Positions 11,410 through 21,814 of a stretch of DNA of 64,000 nt are shown here, piece by piece; position 1 is the first letter of the stretch; every line of letters starts with the position of its first letter. Source of the stretch: Citrus sinensis (taxonomy: Eukaryota > Streptophyta > Magnoliopsida > Sapindales > Rutaceae); the NCBI RefSeq assembly GCF_022201045.2, contig NC_068556.1, positions 1,714,001 to 1,778,000 of the forward strand, written 5' to 3'. A program made the translations under genes and the position numbers. Under the pieces are notes generated by a model. The model was given only the letters and a program-made list of their open reading frames with translations, did no database searches and had not been told where the DNA came from.

Positions 11410-11689
11410 CATTTGCCTTGATAGAATTTTGTGGAGAGATACAGAGAAGAAGAGAGAGAGGCGGCTTGGTGGGTGCACAAATCTTGGACCTTAACTTAGT
11501 TAATTATGGGCTCATTAAGTCATTGGGCTGATATTTCTATTTGCTTTTGGGAATTGACAGGCTTCTAGATCTAAGTTTGTTCTCCTCGAGTTTCATATCA
11601 TATAATAAACTACCGAAAGCAGAAGAAAATGGCACAAAAAACATGCACAACGAGTAATCGCCTTTACAATACACGACGTGGGAGAATTA

Positions 11690-12484
11690 AAGGGCATGTT
11701 TGGCATGCTGTACATATTCTGCTATGAACTGTATTGAAAGTGCAGCTCAGCGTTTGGGAAGCTGCCAAACCAGCCTGGGCCGGTCGTTTTTGACCTCCCA
11801 CGCCCGTGTAACCCAGATCCGCCACCCACCCTTGGGTTTATTTGAGCCTAGTTACTTTTGTTTAATAATATTATTTTATTATTATGATCGTTTAATTAGA
11901 TTTTACAATTTAATTATTTATTCTTTAATAAAAATAGTACTCAACAATGGCAACCCGACGTCACTGCTGACACTTGCACTTCACCGTCAACAGCCATCAT
12001 CAGCACTTGTTTATTATCGACCGCCGCAGGTATCGATAGCTTTTGATATTAAAATTGGGGATCAGGCTACGGTGCAACTGTGGCACCGTGCCACAGTTGC
12101 ACCTAAGGTTCCCCCTAAAATTGGTATCATTAGAATTCACGTCGCAGTCTCTACACAGCAAAATAGATTTTTCAAAAAACGGAGAATCTTAAATATTGCT
12201 GTGTAGAGCCCGTAATGAGTATTTCAACGGTACTAGTTGTGATATCAATGAATGACATCGACAAATTACCGACGGTGGTTAGTGGTGATTATCGGTGAAT
12301 CTTTTATTTTTTAATTAATAAATCAAATTTATATTATTTTAATATAAATTACAATATAAAATATTAATATGTGTAATATAGTACATAGAGCATACAACAC
12401 ATATAGTTCTGTATTAAATTTATCAACCTTTAAAATAATATATTAAAGTTCAATCAAATACAACACCATACACTAAACACGTTC
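11690..12484. mobile_element. Candidate hAT-like MITE containing a perfect palindrome
   Basis: The left edge reads GGGCATGTTTGGCATGCTGTAC and the right edge, read on the other strand, CGAACGTGTTTAGTGTATGG. This gives similar GTGTTTGG-type ends seen in plant hAT-derived elements. Inside, 12071-12103 is a perfect palindrome with 16-bp arms (starting GGTGCAACTGTGGCAC) around one base. An ORF of 168 codons at 11700-12206 lies wholly inside and has no recognisable domain, so I do not call it a gene. The element ends are tentative. Confidence 0.4.
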
Positions 12485-15430
12485 GAAAACTCATCTTAAG
12501 AATAGCTTTTAATTAGGAGTGTTTATATATGTGTGTGTGTGCGCGCGTGCAGTGAACCAAATTTGATCTTAATTTCTTTGTTGAAACTCGTAAGTTATTA
12601 TGATTACCTAATACACTTATATTTTAAGTAAAAGTTGATGTGAATCTGCTTCAATTTCAAACTCTCTCCACTCTCCAAAAGAGTGTTGAGAAAGTAAAAT
12701 TTAAGCCAATTAATTATTTTTCGAATCAGATGAGAATTAATCAAGAAAAACGAAGAAGAAAAAGAGGAAATCAACCAACTCTCACTCTCTCTCATTGTTT
12801 AATATATCACGGTACCTTTTTCTTAGTCTTAGATGTCTAATTAAACGAGCAAGTTAGTGCATTTTAGTGCTTTACTTCATATCCATTTGTTAACTTTTTG
12901 GGTTCAAAACTCAAATGTATTGGTTCCTCATGTCCTAAAACTTAGACTTTTGGTATCATTTTGACGCGATTGTGATTATAGTCGGTATAATTTGTTAATT
13001 AATTAACGCTGCCTTAATGGGCGAAGGTAAGGAATTTTTGTAGTTCTGAAGTCAAAAGCAATTACACAAAGATACTGGGAATATGGTATCCGATACAAGA
13101 TATTATATTTTCGTTAATTATTTATTCTATGACTGAAAGATCTTTCGGTCAACTGCATATCAGCAGGGTTCCATTTGCATTTTCCATTGCATTATGGAAT
13201 TATTAAAATAATAAACAATTCAATAAAGAAGCAAAGTTGGTGAGCAATACTATAATTCTAGAAGAATTTAATTATAGTAAAGAAATATTAGGTCCCATGT
13301 TCACATCTCAAATCTCGGAAACTTTGAATTGTAAAATTGTAATGAGTCAGACATGGAGAAGTAGTTGTTGCATGAAGATTTTGCTTGTCGATTTGTGCCT
13401 ATATTAAAGTGATTTTTTTTTTTTTTTTTTGGGAATTATCAAGAAACGGTACAATGTTTATTCAATCATTAATTACTAAAAACTAAAAAGTAATTGAAAT
13501 ATAATTGCACATATTATGATGGAAAAATTCTGCAACTATGAGTCCGCAAGATCATGTTTTGATTATAGCCATTCACATGCAGTTGTAACAACTTAATCAT
13601 CATGAACCCATTTACACAAATCTTAGCTGATCAGCATCAAAATTTAAAGGGTGTCATGGATCTCAAGAAAATTTCCACAAATGACCCATTTGATTTTAAT
13701 GATGTAGAAGGGAAGAGCTATAGAAAAAATTAAATAATAAAATAGTTAAGAACTATATATGGGTAGGTAGTGAATTTGAAAACCCCTCTTGTATATGTGG
13801 AGAGAATTATTATTATTACTCAAAACATTTAGGGGGGACATCCAACCTAACATGGGTTTAAAAACTTCAGTGCGTGTGCGTCATAAGAAAGTTTTTTCAG
13901 TAGATTTATGAGTGTAAATATAAATATATAATAAATATTAATACAATGAATAATTGTACTATCCAAATTGAAGAACCCATTACTATTTAAAATAAATACA
14001 AAGACACTGCATTTTTTTTCAATGAAAAAATCATTACATTAATTTTTTTTTTTTAAATTTCATCCACACCAAAAAATAAAGATGGGGGTGGGTATAATTC
14101 GGTTTAGTTTTTGTTAAATCAAGTTGAATCAAATTAACCTCTTAAAAAGTATAAATCGAACCTATTAAAAAAGATGAAATCAAACCGGTTCTTTTTTTAA
14201 TCTTTAAAACTTTTGTATTTTTTAGTTTTTTAACTTTCATTTAAAAAAAAAATTGAACCAATCAATGTTTTTTAATTTAAAAAAATCGAAAAAAATGTTG
14301 GAAATCCTTCATACGTGTCGAATCAGAAAATTATATATTCGTGCCAATAAAAATTTAAAAAGCGGATATTCATATTATTACATAATAATTAGGTTACCTG
14401 TTCTTCCATTGACAAATATTAAAACACTGGATGATGATATGAGAATCCCCTGCACGTGAAGAAACCCCGAAAAAGTGTCTCGTGTATTTTGTTTTGCAGA
14501 CCAGACCAAATTAACAGCTAGCTTGATGCATTTTATGTAAGAAGACGACAATTATTTATTTTTATTTACTGCTCTTAATTTACTGATTCCACAACAATTT
14601 AAAGAGAGATCCGAGAATAATTAGCTGCTTTTGCCCTTCAGCAGCGCCGCTAGCTAATAATAATATGCAGCCTCGATTGAATTCTAATGAGTTTTCAAGA
14701 ACATTTCCCCCCCTTTTTATGCTTCGATATTATAAATTTTCAGGTGTTGCTAAGTTACACAACTTACATCAATCTAAATTCAGTTTTTTTTTTTTAAATA
14801 TGAATCAATTACCAGTTGTCAAATAATTCAAAAGGTTACGGAGACTAATCTTAAGTCAGTTGTAAGTAACAAAGATTGTAATTTAATTAACAGTTATTGA
14901 TAATTGATCACCTTATAAACGATACGTCATATGTCACGTCATTTAAAATATAATTTGTGATAAAATTTTAAAATACATATCATTAGATATAAAAATTCTC
15001 TTTAAAAAGTTTCTAGATCATCTTCTAGAAATCAGTCAGGTGCTTAATAGTATAAGTACAATAAATTAACGAAAATATATATTTTCTCTTATTATATAAA
15101 TGATTTTATAATGAATTCAACTTTTATGTTAAAATAATCTTTTTTTTGGGGGGGGGGGGGGGGTTCTAGTAAATTTTTAGATCTTATCAATTGATTAGTT
15201 GCGACTTTTGTGAATAAAACTATATATATAGTGGTCCATTACCATATGCAACAAAGTCCTTTATTTGCTCTTTTGAAATATAAAGCAAATAATAAATTAC
15301 CATCACTTTCAAGTCTCAATCATTCAAAGTATAAGTCGCTCTGTTTCATTAGCTGTCCGGTAAAAAACAAATGAAAGGAACCAAATCAGAATCTAGACTG
15401 ACACGAACCCCACGCATACGCATGGGAAAG
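12485..15430. other. AT-rich intergenic tract
   Basis: No gene is seen. It contains homopolymers (T20 near 13411-13430 and G16 at 15148-15163). Around 14097-14270, CGGTTTAGTTTTT, AACCGGTT and ATTGAACCAAT-type phrases recur, as in many degraded plant MITEs. Scattered short ORFs (such as 14253-14459) lack domain content. Confidence 0.4.
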
Positions 15431-15439
15431 TTTATATCA

Positions 15440-15726
15440 AAATTCAACCTCCAATTTGTGAGCAGCAGTTCAAACCCCCACAATACATGTAGGGGTGTTT
15501 TCTTCCTCAAATAAAATTGAGTGAAATCAATCTACTACCTTATCCCAATGCGAGGAGTAGACATCCCTCGAATATTTGAGAGGGTTAAAATTTGGGCAGC
15601 GCTCCATTAGTTTTGATGTATGTTGGTCCCAGTTATAATCTGATTTGTACATATCAGTTATATTCTCATGTAATATGAGTTGTAATCGGAGCAATAATCT
15701 CATGTAATCAAAAAAAAAAAAAAAAC
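15440..15726 (+). mobile_element. tRNA-derived SINE, copy 1
   Basis: A B-box-like CAGTTCAAACCC lies near 15467. The body shares with the copy at 30568 the phrases AATGCGAG, CCTCGAATATT and GAGGG-TAAAA, then GTTGTAATCGGAGCAATAATCTCATGTAAT, and it ends in an A run at 15710-15725. The 5' edge is uncertain because the A box is degraded. It does not code for protein. Confidence 0.7.
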
Positions 15727-16863
15727 CTCCGATTTGTTAAAATTAATCATTTTTCTCACGCACAAAAATTCAATAGAGTTTTCCAGACGTTCCACTTTTT
15801 TTTATTTTTATTGGGGTAATAATTTTTTTTATAAAAAAAAAAAAACTGATTTAGAAAAATGATTTATTTCGCCAAACGACAGCGTCACGTTGTTAGTTTT
15901 TTTTTTTTGGTATTATAAAAATGGTATGATAGAAACCAACAGGCATAGATTTATATAGTTTTCTAGCAGGTAGCAATCGGGACATGTGATGGGAGAGATG
16001 TGATAAAAAATCATAAACGGTGCCTCAGAAGTCAAGAGAACGTGGCTGCCAAATTAATATCAAGAGTGCTAAGAGCATGTTGTATCCATTTTGCCAAATT
16101 AAATTTGGAAAATCATTTCAACTCAAAAGTGACAAACCAAAAATAACAATAATCATAGTAAATGAGGATAATTTACTCGTACCGCTTTTTGGTGAACTCT
16201 CTTTGAACGTTTTGCAATGGTTTCTTGAATGATTTTTCTCGTTTATTATTAATGAAATAATTTTTTTTTTCCTTCTGTTCAAATATTGTCAATCTTTTCT
16301 CGTTTATTTCATTAAAATACATAAAAATTATATATTCAAAATACAAAAAAAAAAATGATTCTTCCTAAATGACAATATAAGAATTGCACTAACGATTCTG
16401 AATTTTGTTAATTAAATAATAATAATAAAAAAAAAACAGTGGCTGTCAATATAACGGGCCCGCGGCCCATCTTATCCTAATATTTCCGTTCTTTATTCAA
16501 CCGTAGTTAATGACCAGGTTGGTTTGACAGATGCATGAGCATGACGTGGCACGAGGGGTAAATGAGGTAAAGAACAAGGGTAAAAGTGGAAGTGAAAAAA
16601 AGGGACCCACGGGTACAAGTTGATTAAAACTTTAAACAACGTGAACCGGGGGCATGACTTTTGAATTTGATGCGGAAGCCTGACCCCCCTCTGCCTAAAA
16701 AATCAAAATCGTCCGACATTTGCAATATAAAGAATAAGCAAGTAGCCGTTTTTAATTTATTGCTTGATTACCCGTCCAACTGACTAACCGCCTTATTAAT
16801 TACCCATTCATCTGCCTCTATTCATCCAAAAATTTTAGGGCACGCGAGAGATAATATAATTAA

Positions 16864-16897
<34 letters not shown>

Positions 16898-18115
16898 AAT
16901 ATGTATTATTATTTATATAATAATTATTTTTAATAAATACTCACATGTCTTAACATCATTTATTATTTCATATGTATGGTAAAATACTAAAATATCTTCC
17001 ACTCACGGTCCATTAAATCTAATATTATCTACTATCCATTAAGTTCAATTTAATTTTAATTGGCTAAAAGATTTTAACGTCCTTAAAATATTATTTTTAC
17101 ATTTATTTATTATTTATTATCAATGTACGTATATTATTTAAAGTTGGTAATTTTTTTTTATAAAAAGTGAATGGGAGAGAATTACCATATGATTTTTTTT
17201 TATAAATAAATAATTTTTGGATGTATTAGTAATAATAATTTAAGACACAGTAATTTGAATTTCTATAATTGATGGGTGATATTATAGGATGGTTGACTGA
17301 ATTGGTACGTCATTCATTAGACAAATAAACTATCACTGGATCTGTCAGCCCCACCACGTACAACTAGACTTCTGAGTTTTGACAGTGTTCCTTTTTCTTC
17401 CTTAAATCCGCCAACCACCATCCCCAAAACCACACCACCATTAACAAATCCAAAAATTACCAAAATAAACAAACAAACAAAAACGAGCTTCAAACTTTCA
17501 AAGGATAATAACTAAATTGGAAAAAAAAAAAAGTACACAACACAAGGCAGCGCAGATCTCTCCAAACTTGGTGACAAAAGCAGAAACAGATGTAGGAAAA
17601 AGCCGGAGACCGTCCCATGTCTGCAAATTCACTTGTTTCTGTAACCTCTGACTCCTAATGAGGTGAGAGCTACCCATTTGTTTAATAACTGTTTCCCTTT
17701 CGAATCGGGTTCCTTCTTCACTTAACTCGCCTTCACTTTTACGGCCAAGTGAAGAGTACCCATTTGCTGTCTAATGTTTTGTTGACTTGCGTTCGTAAGG
17801 AAGCGTTGCCATCAACGAGTCAACTTGTAGCTGTGGGCTGTGTTCACATTTGTTTTTTTGTAGTTTCTTCCCCCACTTTCTTCAGAGTCTGTTTCGGCGT
17901 CGGCACCAATGCTTTAGAGTACAAATTTATTATCTTCTTCTTCGTCTTTTGTTTTTTCCCCCCCTTGTTTTACAATTTTGGTTTTTTCTAGCTTTCTTGT
18001 TCTAAGTTTAATAGATAGTCTTTATAGATTTTTCATATCTATTCATATTTGGTCACTTGCAATTGTCAAATACTCTCTCTCTCTCACTCGGTCTTTTTTC
18101 ATTTTTGGATACCTC
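15727..18115. other. Geneless tract and promoter of the receptor kinase
   Basis: A TA dinucleotide tract occupies about 16867-16894, and the ORFs present are short and unsupported. From about 17340 the sequence becomes pyrimidine-rich and genic in texture, with CCACCA-rich stretches, and probably holds the promoter and 5' leader of the receptor kinase. A leader intron is possible but I could not fix its borders. Confidence 0.4.
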
Positions 18116-18141
18116 ATGTTTGCCTAAGTATGGCTGTATAG
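18116..18141 (+). promoter_or_regulatory. Two minimal upstream ORFs in the receptor-kinase leader
   Basis: ATGTTTGCCTAA (18116-18127) and ATGGCTGTATAG (18130-18141) are three-codon ORFs two bases apart, about 185 bases before the main start. If the transcript begins upstream of them they would be translated first and could reduce main-frame translation. Whether they lie in the mature leader is not known. Confidence 0.35.
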
Positions 18142-18324
18142 GAGTTCTTAGGGGAATTGGTTGATTCAATTGCTGAATATAGAGTTTCTGGTTGTCATTT
18201 GTCAATTTGCTGTATAAAGCTTGAAAAGGCTCTCTTTTTTTTTTTTTTCTTTCTTTCAATCTTTTTTGGTTAGTGTTGAAGTTTCTTTCTTTATATTCGG
18301 TCTGTTGATTTCTTGTGTGTAGTC

Positions 18325-20778
18325 ATGGGAACTGGGAATTTGATTCATCTCATCGGCTTCTTTTTGGTATCGCTTATCCTTATTTCTAAAACTTGTATGG
18401 CTAGTATTCAAAGCATAGGGAAGATACTTCCAGGGTTTCAAGGAGCTCAAATGACTTTTATTGATAAGAATGGTTTGTTTCTGTTATCAAACAACTCAGA
18501 TTTTGCTTTTGGCTTCCGAACTACTGAAAATGATGTCACATTGTTTCTGCTTGTTATCATGCACAAGGCCAGTTCCACAATTATCTGGACTGCAAATAGA
18601 GGGTCACCTGTTGCAAATTCTGACAATTTTGTTTTTAAAAAAGATGGTGAAGTGTCTCTACAAAAAGGGGGGAGTGTTGTTTGGTCAGTGAATCCGAGTG
18701 GAGCATCAGTTTCTGCAATGGAATTGCGGGACTCAGGGAATCTGGTTTTGCTAGGGAATGATAATAAGGTCCTTTGGCAGAGCTTTAGCCATCCCACAGA
18801 CACCCTTATTTCGAACCAGGATTTTACTCAAGGTATGAAACTTGTAAGTGCTCCTAGTACCAATAACTTGAGCTACGTTCTGGAAATCAAGTCCGGAGAT
18901 GTGGTCCTTTCTGCAGGTTTCCCAACTCCACAACCTTATTGGTCCATGGGGAGGGAAGAGCGGAAAACCATTAACAAGGGTGGGGGGGAGGTCACTTCGG
19001 CATCACTTAGTGCTAATTCATGGAGATTCTACGATAATAATAAAATCTTTCTGTGGCAATTTATATTCTCAGATAATACTGATGGAAATGCCACTTGGAT
19101 TGCTGTTCTGGCGAATGATGGATTTATCTCTTTCTACAATCTCCAAGATGGAGAGCCGAGTACTGCTTCAAATACAAAAATTCCGAATAGTCCTTGCAGC
19201 ACACCAGAACCTTGTGATGCATATTATATTTGTTCTGGTATTAACAAGTGCCAGTGCCCTTCAGTTATCAGTAGCCAAAATTGCAAGACAGGGATTGCCT
19301 CTCCCTGTGATCACTCGAAGGGTTCTACAGAGCTTGTCAGTGCTGGAGATGGGCTTAATTATTTTGCACTTGGGTTTGTTCCTCCCTCTTCAAAAGCTGA
19401 TTTGAATGGTTGCAAGAAAGCTTGCCTTGGTAACTGCTCGTGTCTTGCTATGTTCTTCCAAAATAGTTCCGGGAACTGTTTCTTGTTTGACAGGATAGGT
19501 AGCCTCCAAAGCTCTAATCAGGGCTCTGGTTTTGTATCATACATTAAGATACTGAGTAATGGAGGCAGTGACACAAACAATGGAGGGTCTGGAAGTAACA
19601 AAAAGCACTTCCCAGTTGTTGTTATCATCGTTCTGTCAACATCAGTTGTCATACTCGGTCTTCTTTATGTGGCAATTAGGTACGTTAGGAAGAAGAGAAA
19701 AGCACCAGAATCTCCTCAGGAGACATCAGAAGAAGATAACTTTTTGGAGAATTTATCTGGAATGCCTGTCCGTTTCACTTACAGAGATCTTCAGACTGCA
19801 ACTAACAACTTCTCTGTGAAACTTGGGCAAGGAGGGTTTGGCTCGGTTTACCAAGGGGTTCTCCCAGACGGGACTCGACTGGCTGTGAAGAAGTTGGAAG
19901 GCATAGGTCAGGGCAAAAAGGAATTTAGAGCTGAGGTTAGCATTATTGGCAGTATCCATCATCTTCACTTGGTCAAGCTCAGAGGCTTCTGTGCTGAAGG
20001 AACCCACCGGCTTCTTGCTTATGAGTTCATGGCAAATGGATCTTTGGATAAATGGATCTTCAAGAAAAACCAAGAGTTCCTTCTAGATTGGGAAACCAGA
20101 TTCAATATAGCTTTGGGTACGGCAAAAGGCCTAGCTTACCTCCACGAAGATTGCGATCAAAGAATTATTCACTGTGACATAAAACCCGAAAATGTGCTCC
20201 TTGATGACAATTACCATGCGAAAGTCTCAGATTTTGGCCTGGCAAAGCTAATGACTCGGGAGCAAAGCCATGTTTTCACAACTCTAAGGGGAACTAGAGG
20301 GTACCTTGCACCAGAATGGATCACAAACTATGCCATATCTGAGAAGAGTGATGTTTACAGCTACGGTATGGTGTTGCTAGAGATCATTGGAGGCAGAAAA
20401 AACTTCGACCCAAATGAAACTTCAGACAAAGCCCATTTCCCATCCTATGCATTCAAGATGATGGAAGAAGGGACACTGAGAAACATACTTGATTCAAGGC
20501 TAAACATAGATGAGCAAAGTGACAGAGTGTTTACAGCTGTCAAAGTTGCATTGTGGTGTGTACAAGAAGACATGTCTCTAAGGCCATCAATGACCAAAGT
20601 AGTGCAAATGCTTGAAGGCATTTGCCCAGTTCCTCAGCCACCAACTTGTTCTCCACTGGGTGCCAGGCTCTACTCAAGTTTCTTTAGATCTATCAGTGAA
20701 GAGGGCACTTCCTCAGGTCCTTCTGATTGCAATAGTGATGCTTATCTTTCAGCCGTGAGACTTTCTGGCCCAAGATAG
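18325..20778 (+). CDS. SD25: G-type lectin S-receptor-like Ser/Thr kinase, SD2-5 type
   Basis: Single-exon gene of 817 residues. A signal peptide (about 1-27) precedes the SD2-5 signature around residue 29 (QSIGKILPGFQG). A bulb-type lectin domain follows at about 50-165 (RDSGNLVLL, LWQSFSHPTDTLI), then a Cys-rich EGF/PAN-like region (about 290-405), a membrane helix at about 429-451 (HFPVVVIIVLSTSVVILGLL) and a cytoplasmic kinase. Kinase motifs are complete: glycine loop GQGGFG 501-506, Lys522, HCDIKPEN with Asp618, DFG 636-638 and APE 662-664. HCD replaces HRD, so it is a non-RD kinase, a class often linked to pattern-triggered immunity. The S-locus glycoprotein domain of SD1 kinases is absent, as expected for SD2-5. 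ATG 18325 is chosen because it begins the signal peptide. It should act at the plasma membrane; its ligand is unknown. Confidence 0.95.
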   Translation: MGTGNLIHLIGFFLVSLILISKTCMASIQSIGKILPGFQGAQMTFIDKNGLFLLSNNSDFAFGFRTTENDVTLFLLVIMHKASSTIIWTANRGSPVANSDNFVFKKDGEVSLQKGGSVVWSVNPSGASVSAMELRDSGNLVLLGNDNKVLWQSFSHPTDTLISNQDFTQGMKLVSAPSTNNLSYVLEIKSGDVVLSAGFPTPQPYWSMGREERKTINKGGGEVTSASLSANSWRFYDNNKIFLWQFIFSDNTDGNATWIAVLANDGFISFYNLQDGEPSTASNTKIPNSPCSTPEPCDAYYICSGINKCQCPSVISSQNCKTGIASPCDHSKGSTELVSAGDGLNYFALGFVPPSSKADLNGCKKACLGNCSCLAMFFQNSSGNCFLFDRIGSLQSSNQGSGFVSYIKILSNGGSDTNNGGSGSNKKHFPVVVIIVLSTSVVILGLLYVAIRYVRKKRKAPESPQETSEEDNFLENLSGMPVRFTYRDLQTATNNFSVKLGQGGFGSVYQGVLPDGTRLAVKKLEGIGQGKKEFRAEVSIIGSIHHLHLVKLRGFCAEGTHRLLAYEFMANGSLDKWIFKKNQEFLLDWETRFNIALGTAKGLAYLHEDCDQRIIHCDIKPENVLLDDNYHAKVSDFGLAKLMTREQSHVFTTLRGTRGYLAPEWITNYAISEKSDVYSYGMVLLEIIGGRKNFDPNETSDKAHFPSYAFKMMEEGTLRNILDSRLNIDEQSDRVFTAVKVALWCVQEDMSLRPSMTKVVQMLEGICPVPQPPTCSPLGARLYSSFFRSISEEGTSSGPSDCNSDAYLSAVRLSGPR

Positions 20779-21691
20779 CAGTTGCTGGACAATTCTTACT
20801 TTCACGTGTTTGCTATTTTCACGTATACCTAACATATAATATATTTATTACGTTGTATATTTGTTAGAGCCTTCAAATTTTGTAGTACCAGCTATTAGTA
20901 CAGCTCCATCACTTTGTACTCTTTCTTGTCTTCGCTGTATGTATACCAACCAAGAGCTTATCATGAAATGCAAAATAAATAGATTATTTACCCAGAAACC
21001 CTGCAATTCAATATCATTTTTTCAGAGGGCTATTAATCTATTATGGCAACACATTTTAAAATCTAAATTCAAATTAGAGAAACCTAAATAAAAAGCAAAT
21101 AAATTATGGTTGGGTGTTGGGTGTTGCATTAACTGATGCTTCTTCACAGAAGGGCAATCTATTACCCGAGAGAGCGAAAAGTAAAAGACCAAAAAAAAAA
21201 AAAAAATAGAAAAGAAAGGGCTCTTTAGTAATTACGTATAACTAATTCTTTAATCTTCTTTTTAATTTTGAAGCTGAACGATTCATAAATTTCACAAAAT
21301 CCTCTAAAGAGGAGTAAAATAGTAAAAAAAAAATTGATTAATTTTATATGTTATTTCTTAATGACTTTATGGAAGACATGAAATATGTAATTAAAAATTT
21401 AATAAGAATTGTATAAAAAAAAAATAGAAATATAAGAAGTAAATATGATATTTATCAGAGATGAAACAAATGTACATATGTCCATTTCTAGAGTGGTAGG
21501 ATATCAATCTATTGCCATTAGAGAACTTGGGGTCCCAGAGTTAGTTTCCGATGATTCCCGCGTGGCAGTATCTAATTGCTTACTGGCCAAAGTCAAACTA
21601 TTTGGTTCTTGAATATTGAAAAGGCCGACCAATCAGCTACCACGACATTCTGGACCCCAACCGCAGGGAACTAAGACTTATCATCGTAAAA
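20779..21691. other. 3' UTR of the receptor kinase and promoter of TL29
   Basis: The first 200 bases are likely 3' UTR. Further on come A-rich and T-rich tracts and a short repeat GGTTGGGTGTTGGGTGTTG near 21110. The last 150 bases before TL29 are less AT-rich and contain GCGTGGCAG and CCAATCAG, plausible proximal promoter elements. No gene is seen. Confidence 0.4.
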
Positions 21692-21814
21692 ATGAAATCC
21701 CGCGAGGACGCGCTTTGCCAGCCGTCCGTTGAGGATGAGTTCATCAACTGCCTCCAGCCTCTGCGGCTGCTCCACCGCTTACTACTCTTCCCCTCTCCTC
21801 GCTCCCAAATTTAA
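21692..21814 (+). promoter_or_regulatory. Upstream ORF overlapping the TL29 start out of frame
   Basis: ATG at 21692 opens a 40-codon frame (MKSREDALCQPS and on) that ends at TAA 21812-21814, beyond the TL29 start at 21735. Scanning ribosomes starting here could not reach the TL29 frame. Either transcription starts after 21694 or the uORF is bypassed or used as a brake. The frame has no recognisable peptide. Confidence 0.35.

Noticed and set aside
11700-12206. 168-codon ORF
   Set aside because: It lies inside a candidate MITE and over a palindrome, with no recognisable domain.
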